A stretch of DNA of 8,500 bases from assembly GCA_030610745.1 (NCBI GenBank), contig JAUWRC010000060.1:1-8500 (forward strand), given 5' to 3'. Below the pieces are notes generated by a model. It was not told the origin of the DNA. It worked only from the letters and a program-made list of their open reading frames with translations, and did no database searches. Source of the stretch: Clostridia bacterium. Lineage in GTDB: Bacteria > Aerophobota > Aerophobia > Aerophobales > AE-B3A. The translations under genes were made by a program, and so were the position numbers. Below, piece by piece: positions 5,495-8,500 of this stretch (position 1 is the stretch's first letter; every line of letters starts with the position of its first letter).

Positions 5495-6247
5495 ATGTCT
5501 ATCGTGCAAGTTTATCACCTGCGTAAGACCTACAATTCTCTGGTAGCTGTGGATGATATTTCTTTTGAAGTTAAAGAAGGAGAAATTTTTGGTATTTTAG
5601 GGCCAAATGGAGCTGGTAAAACTACAACTGTAGAAATGATTGAGGGAATAAGGCCCATTGATTCAGGGAAAGTAAAAGTCTTAGGTATTGATGCTAGGAA
5701 AAATCCTCAGAAACTCAAAGAGATAATTGGAGTTCAGCTGCAAGAAGGTTCTTTTTATGACCTTTTGACAGTTTGGGAAACATTGGATCTTTTAAGTTCT
5801 TTTTATAAAAAATCAAGAGATTTAAAAGAAGTTTTAGCTTTAACTGGCCTGGAAGAAAAGAAAAAAACTCTGGTTTCCAAGCTTTCAGGAGGACAAAAAC
5901 AAAGATTAGCCCTAGCCGCTGCTTTAATTTGTGAGCCTCCTGTATTATTTTTAGATGAACCTACCACTGGGCTTGACCCTCAAGCTAGACATCATACCTG
6001 GGGGTTTATCAATCAAATAAAAAAAGAAGGGAAAACTATAATTTTAACCACTCATTATATGGAAGAAGCTGAAAAATTGTGTGATCGAGTTGCTATTCTG
6101 GATTATGGTAAGATTATCGCCCTGGACACTCCTGGTAATCTTATTAAAGAGCTTCTGGCCGAAGGCTTTAAAAAGAAGGTTGTTGAGAAAGAAGCTAATT
6201 TAGAAGATGTTTTCCTAAATTTAACCGGTCATAGGTTGAGGGAGTAA
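5495..6247 (+). CDS. ABC-2 type transporter ATP-binding protein (CcmA-like), cassette 2
   Basis: 250-residue cytoplasmic ATPase paired with the permease that starts 4 nt after its stop. All motifs are canonical: Walker A GPNGAGKTT (36-44), Q-loop Gln Q83, signature LSGGQ (130-134), Walker B ending at E155, D-loop GLD (159-161) and switch histidine H187. Unlike the other two ATPases here it keeps Gln in the Q-loop and a classical signature. The C-terminal accessory region is shortened to about 40 residues but still ends with LEDVFLNLTGH, as in the DUF4162-type tail of the minus-strand ATPase. GAGGT at 5482-5486, 8 nt upstream, sets the start and lies in a hairpin loop. The substrate is unknown; drugs, lipids, peptides or ions are all possible for this family. 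The gene is AT-rich. Confidence 0.94.
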   Translation: MSIVQVYHLRKTYNSLVAVDDISFEVKEGEIFGILGPNGAGKTTTVEMIEGIRPIDSGKVKVLGIDARKNPQKLKEIIGVQLQEGSFYDLLTVWETLDLLSSFYKKSRDLKEVLALTGLEEKKKTLVSKLSGGQKQRLALAAALICEPPVLFLDEPTTGLDPQARHHTWGFINQIKKEGKTIILTTHYMEEAEKLCDRVAILDYGKIIALDTPGNLIKELLAEGFKKKVVEKEANLEDVFLNLTGHRLRE

Positions 6248-6251
6248 AGTT

Positions 6252-7376
6252 ATGAAGTCAATTTCAAAGTTATTCTTCTGTGATTTAAAAACATATCTTC
6301 GGGATAAGCAGGCTCTTTTCTGGACTATATTTTTCCCGGTGATGTTGGTCTTTCTTTTCGGTCTCTTTGATTTTGAGAAAATGGGAACCTCACATGTAGC
6401 GGTAATCGATGAGGCTAAATCAGATGAATCTTCGAAATTTATTGAAGAACTTGGAAAAATTGAAATTTTTAAAATTCATCAAGATGAGAAAGATATAACT
6501 AAGGCAAAGGAAAGTCTTGAAAAGGGAAATTTAGATTTTATCCTCATCATTCCAGAAAGTTTCGAAAAACCAAAAGACTTTTTAAAAATAGAAAGTTTTA
6601 AGATTTCGGCGGGCTTCAACATTCCTATTGAGGTTTATTATGATGAAACAAATACCCAGCTTAATCCCCTTGTTTTTGGAATCTTAGATCGGTTTGTTGC
6701 TTATTCTAATCTTAAAGCTGCAGGCGCTCCACAGCTTTTTTTCTTGGATAAAAAGCCGGTAAAATCTCGAAATATTAAATATTTAGACGTCTTAATTTCT
6801 GGAATTATAGCTATGGCTATAATGATGTCCGCAGTTACCGGGATGTCCACTGATATTGCTGAGTCAAGAGAAAAAAAGGTTTTAAAGCGTCTTTTTGTTA
6901 CACCTCTTAAAACAAGCCATTTTTTAATGGCTAAAATTGGTGGATTTTTAACTATTTCTGTTATCCAGATAGCAATAATTTTACTCATCTCTATTTTTGT
7001 ATTTAAAGTAAATATTTTTGGGAGTTATTTTTTGATTTTTCTTGTTGCTTTATTTGGTTGTGCTCTGTTTTTGAATATAGGATTTATTATTGCTGGCCTT
7101 GTTAAGAGCACCAGAGCAGTTGAGGCCATAGCTATGTTTATTACTATGCCCATGCTTTTTTTATCAGGAACCTTTTTCCCCAAAGAGGTAATGCCCCGGG
7201 TCATGGCTTCCATGGTGGATTATCTTCCCCTCACCCCTTTAATAGATGCCTTGCGCAAAATATCGCTTGAGGGAGCTGGAATCCTCGATTTGGGAAGAGA
7301 GTTTTTGTTTTTAGGAACCTGGTTTTTTATTTTACTTATTGTAGCGATTAAAACATTTAGGTTTAAAGAAGAGTAA
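6252..7376 (+). CDS. ABC-2 type transporter permease, cassette 2
   Basis: 374-residue membrane subunit, the expected partner of the ATPase at 5495. Membrane segments lie at about 22-40, 180-200, 228-252, 256-285, 292-312 and 348-368. There is a large extracytoplasmic domain between the first two (about 41-178), giving the six-segment ABC2_membrane_3 layout. The coupling motif ESREKKVLKRLFVTPLK (about 204-220) follows segment 2. The family-typical FLSGTFFPKEVMP and LPLTPLIDALRKI lie between the last two segments. AGGGAG within the end of the ATPase gene, 7 nt before the ATG, serves as its ribosome binding site, so the two are one operon. G+C is very low (for example 16/60 at 6541-6600), unlike the cassette 1 permease. 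It is convergent with the decayed antitoxin gene. Confidence 0.92.
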   Translation: MKSISKLFFCDLKTYLRDKQALFWTIFFPVMLVFLFGLFDFEKMGTSHVAVIDEAKSDESSKFIEELGKIEIFKIHQDEKDITKAKESLEKGNLDFILIIPESFEKPKDFLKIESFKISAGFNIPIEVYYDETNTQLNPLVFGILDRFVAYSNLKAAGAPQLFFLDKKPVKSRNIKYLDVLISGIIAMAIMMSAVTGMSTDIAESREKKVLKRLFVTPLKTSHFLMAKIGGFLTISVIQIAIILLISIFVFKVNIFGSYFLIFLVALFGCALFLNIGFIIAGLVKSTRAVEAIAMFITMPMLFLSGTFFPKEVMPRVMASMVDYLPLTPLIDALRKISLEGAGILDLGREFLFLGTWFFILLIVAIKTFRFKEE

Positions 7377-7396
7377 GAAGAAGATAGGAAGGATTT

Positions 7397-7421
7397 GAAA
7401 ACAGAGAAGTTTTCTTATTTC
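7397..7421 (+). terminator. Weak intrinsic terminator candidate after cassette 2
   Basis: GAAAAC (7397-7402) pairs with GTTTTC (7409-7414) around AGAGAA, followed by the T-rich TTATTTC. It lies 21 nt past the permease stop, in the right place for the end of the operon. The stem has only two G-C pairs, so it would be weak. The same bases also belong to the shifted reading frame of the minus-strand antitoxin. Confidence 0.35.
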
Positions 7422-7511
7422 TGGATGTGCCGATATCTCCTTGCGAATCCCTTCAATGACCCACATTCTCATCTGGGTCTGATATCCAAGCCCTTTGTAT
7501 TTAGCAATAAC
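7413..7511 (-). pseudogene. Out-of-frame C-terminal part of the BrnA-like antitoxin
   Basis: In the -1 frame relative to the open reading frame at 7717-7469, the minus strand from 7511 downward reads VIAKYKGLGYQTQMRMWVIE, then GIRKEISAHPEIR. This is the ribbon-helix-helix C-terminus expected for this CopG-type antitoxin family (KVIA..KG..YQTQ.RMWI.EG). It joins perfectly to IDLK if one base is restored or a -1 shift occurs at 7511-7517. The shifted frame stays open to TAA at 7334-7332 inside the permease gene, so the native stop is probably lost too. The left limit given here is where family-like residues end. Confidence 0.6.
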
Positions 7512-7717
7512 TTTAAATCAATTTGATGTTGTCCCATTCTTAAAGTGAGATGACGTTTTCTTTCTTCTCGCCTTCTAGCAGCCTTTTTTAGAAGACCAGG
7601 AGCAAATTCAAACGGCTCTTTCACATCGACAAACTCATCCGGGTAATCAAGCGGACTGTGTGTATCCCAAAAACGAGCTTCCTCCTCTTCAGATTTAAAT
7701 TTAGGCAGCTTCTTCAT
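7469..7717 (-). CDS. CopG/BrnA-family antitoxin, frameshifted
   Basis: 82 codons as read. The N-terminus is characteristic of CopG-type antitoxins paired with BrnT toxins: MKKLPKFKSEEEEARFWDTH, followed by LDYPDEF and then RKRHLTLRMGQHQIDL (a DNA-binding ribbon strand and start of helix). After IDLK the frame turns to LLLNTKGLDIRPR and stops. The expected helix-turn-helix end lies in the -1 frame (7511-7413), so the annotated protein lacks half of its DNA-binding and dimerisation domain. The site reads T TTA AAG (7517-7511), compatible with loss of one A, a sequencing error, or programmed -1 slippage. GGGGTGAG about 5 nt before the ATG supports the start. A toxin stub ends 1 nt upstream (TAA at 7721-7719). 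I consider loss of function most likely. Confidence 0.72.
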   Translation of the reverse strand: MKKLPKFKSEEEEARFWDTHSPLDYPDEFVDVKEPFEFAPGLLKKAARRREERKRHLTLRMGQHQIDLKLLLNTKGLDIRPR

Positions 7718-7718
7718 A

Positions 7719-7787
7719 TTATCTCACCCCTTTTCTCTTTTTATAATAACGCCTTTCCTTCTCACTCATATCGGATACAGGTTGAAA
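7719..7787 (-). pseudogene. C-terminal stub of a BrnT-like toxin
   Basis: On the minus strand a frame bounded upstream by TAA (7790-7788) reads FQPVSDMSEKERRYYKKRKG VR and stops at TAA 7721-7719, 1 nt before the antitoxin ATG. BrnT ribonuclease toxins typically end with a motif like R.(I/V)SAR.M..KE...Y, and they lie directly upstream of BrnA with tight spacing. Motif and position together point to the last 22 or so codons of such a toxin. All upstream parts, including the catalytic residues, are missing; the exporter gene ends only 22 nt further upstream. Recognition rests on a short motif. Confidence 0.5.
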
Positions 7788-7812
7788 TTAGAAGTAGTCC
7801 CGGCATAAGTTA

Positions 7813-8500
7813 TCAACCACCCCTTGAGAGTCTGCCGAATGCTACTGATTTATTCCTCTGGGGTTGATATTGTAGTTGATACAATCTGTAATAAATCCCT
7901 TTCTTTCGCAGAAGCTCCTGATGAGTACCCGCTTCTCTAATCTCACCCTTATGTATTACTATTATTCGGTCTACATCTTTGATAGTAGAAAGTCGGTGAG
8001 CAATGACAACAGAAGTTTGATGCTGAAGCAGGTTAGCTAATGCACCCTGGATGAGCATCTCTGTTGCTGTATCTACGCTGGAAGTGGCCTCATCCAGAAT
8101 CAATATTCTGGGATTAAAAGCTAGAGCACGGGCGAAAGCTAAAAGCTGCTTCTGACCGACTGATAATAAGCTGCCTCTCTCGTGCACTTCCTCATGGTAG
8201 CCGTGAGGAAGTTTTTCGATAAACTTATCTGCATTAACATACCTGGCAGATTTTTTTATCTCGTGGGAACTTATCCTGGTCTCTCCTAACCTGATATTAT
8301 CCTCAATACTTCCTGAAAAAAGAAAGACATCTTGCTGTACTATTCCTATGTATCGACGTAGCTGTTTTTGTGGAAAATTTCTTATATCCATTCCGTCCAT
8401 TAATATCTTTCCTTTTTGCGGCTCATAAAAACGAGCCAGAAGGCTGATGATTGATGTTTTGCCTGCCCCGGTTGCCCCTACAATAGCTATCTTTTCTCCT
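7813..8500 (-). CDS. ABC exporter (MsbA/LmrA-like, fused permease-ATPase), C-terminal part
   Basis: Partial: the frame is open to the right edge (first full codon at 8499), and the 5' part, including the membrane domain, is outside. The visible 229 residues are one nucleotide-binding domain of the exporter type. Walker A is GATGAGKTS near the start. The Q-loop Gln is in IGIVQQDVFLFSGSIEDNIR, the signature is LSVGQKQL, Walker B is ILILDEATSSVD with its catalytic Glu intact, and the switch histidine is in VIAHRLSTI. All catalytic residues are present, so this is the competent half if the exporter is heterodimeric (YheH/YheI-like), a comparison based on the overall pattern. The family exports drugs or lipids. 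After the normal end (YRLYQLQ) there is an 18-residue tail of unfamiliar sequence to TGA at 7815-7813. The tail adjoins the toxin stub and may mark a deletion junction. Confidence 0.9.
   Translation of the reverse strand, partial: GEKIAIVGATGAGKTSIISLLARFYEPQKGKILMDGMDIRNFPQKQLRRYIGIVQQDVFLFSGSIEDNIRLGETRISSHEIKKSARYVNADKFIEKLPHGYHEEVHERGSLLSVGQKQLLAFARALAFNPRILILDEATSSVDTATEMLIQGALANLLQHQTSVVIAHRLSTIKDVDRIIVIHKGEIREAGTHQELLRKKGIYYRLYQLQYQPQRNKSVAFGRLSRGG

Noticed and set aside
7658..7867. Plus-strand frame over the antitoxin start and exporter end
   Set aside because: It is antisense to the antitoxin N-terminus, toxin stub and exporter tail, all of which have family-like residues on the minus strand.
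1..8500. CRISPR array, tRNA, rRNA, IS element or integrase
   Set aside because: I saw no regularly spaced repeats, no cloverleaf or rRNA-like stretches, no transposase-like protein and no terminal inverted repeats with target duplications.

Overview
The window looks like a stretch of chromosome from a low-to-moderate G+C anaerobic-type or uncultivated bacterium. The evidence is AT-rich coding sequence, good Shine-Dalgarno sites, sigma70-like promoters with TATAAT boxes, and several NatA-type ABC cassettes mixed with toxin-antitoxin (TA) genes. No rRNA, tRNA or housekeeping marker is present, so the phylum cannot be named. No CRISPR array, integrase or intact transposon was seen.

Layout from left to right. 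Positions 1-68 hold a GC-rich perfect hairpin followed by degenerate 7-bp repeats. Positions 69-1079 (minus) encode a lone ABC-2-type ATPase whose permease is not in the window. Positions 1101-1417 hold divergent promoters and a 30-nt fossil nearly identical to part of the relE-like toxin gene 1.4 kb downstream. Positions 1418-1978 (plus) encode a membrane-anchored YbjQ/UPF0145 protein with clearly higher G+C. Positions 2153-2744 are an intact Phd/YefM-RelE type II TA operon behind a consensus promoter overlapped by a 17-bp imperfect inverted repeat. Positions 2814-4810 are an ATPase-permease pair overlapping by ATGA. Positions 4811-5494 contain only degenerate coding traces, two hairpins and a promoter. 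Positions 5495-7376 are a second ATPase-permease pair with much lower G+C. Positions 7413-7787 (minus) are a decaying BrnT/BrnA-like TA module: the antitoxin has a frameshift and only the C-terminal end of the toxin remains. Positions 7813-8500 (minus) are the C-terminal nucleotide-binding domain of a MsbA/LmrA-like ABC exporter that runs off the right edge.

How the genes work together: each ATPase-permease pair should form an ABC-2 export complex (two ATPases, two permeases) moving an unknown substrate out of the cell. The two pairs differ in base composition and probably did not arise by recent tandem duplication. TA genes or their remains sit in three of the spaces between transporter units: one intact, one decayed, one a 30-nt fragment. 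This suggests the spaces repeatedly gained and lost TA modules. I do not see a convincing new multi-gene system. The most notable items are the frameshifted antitoxin with its toxin stub, the relE fossil, the antitoxin operator, the hairpin that displays the ribosome binding site of the second cassette, and the 4.8-5.4 kb reading frame broken only by two UAG codons.
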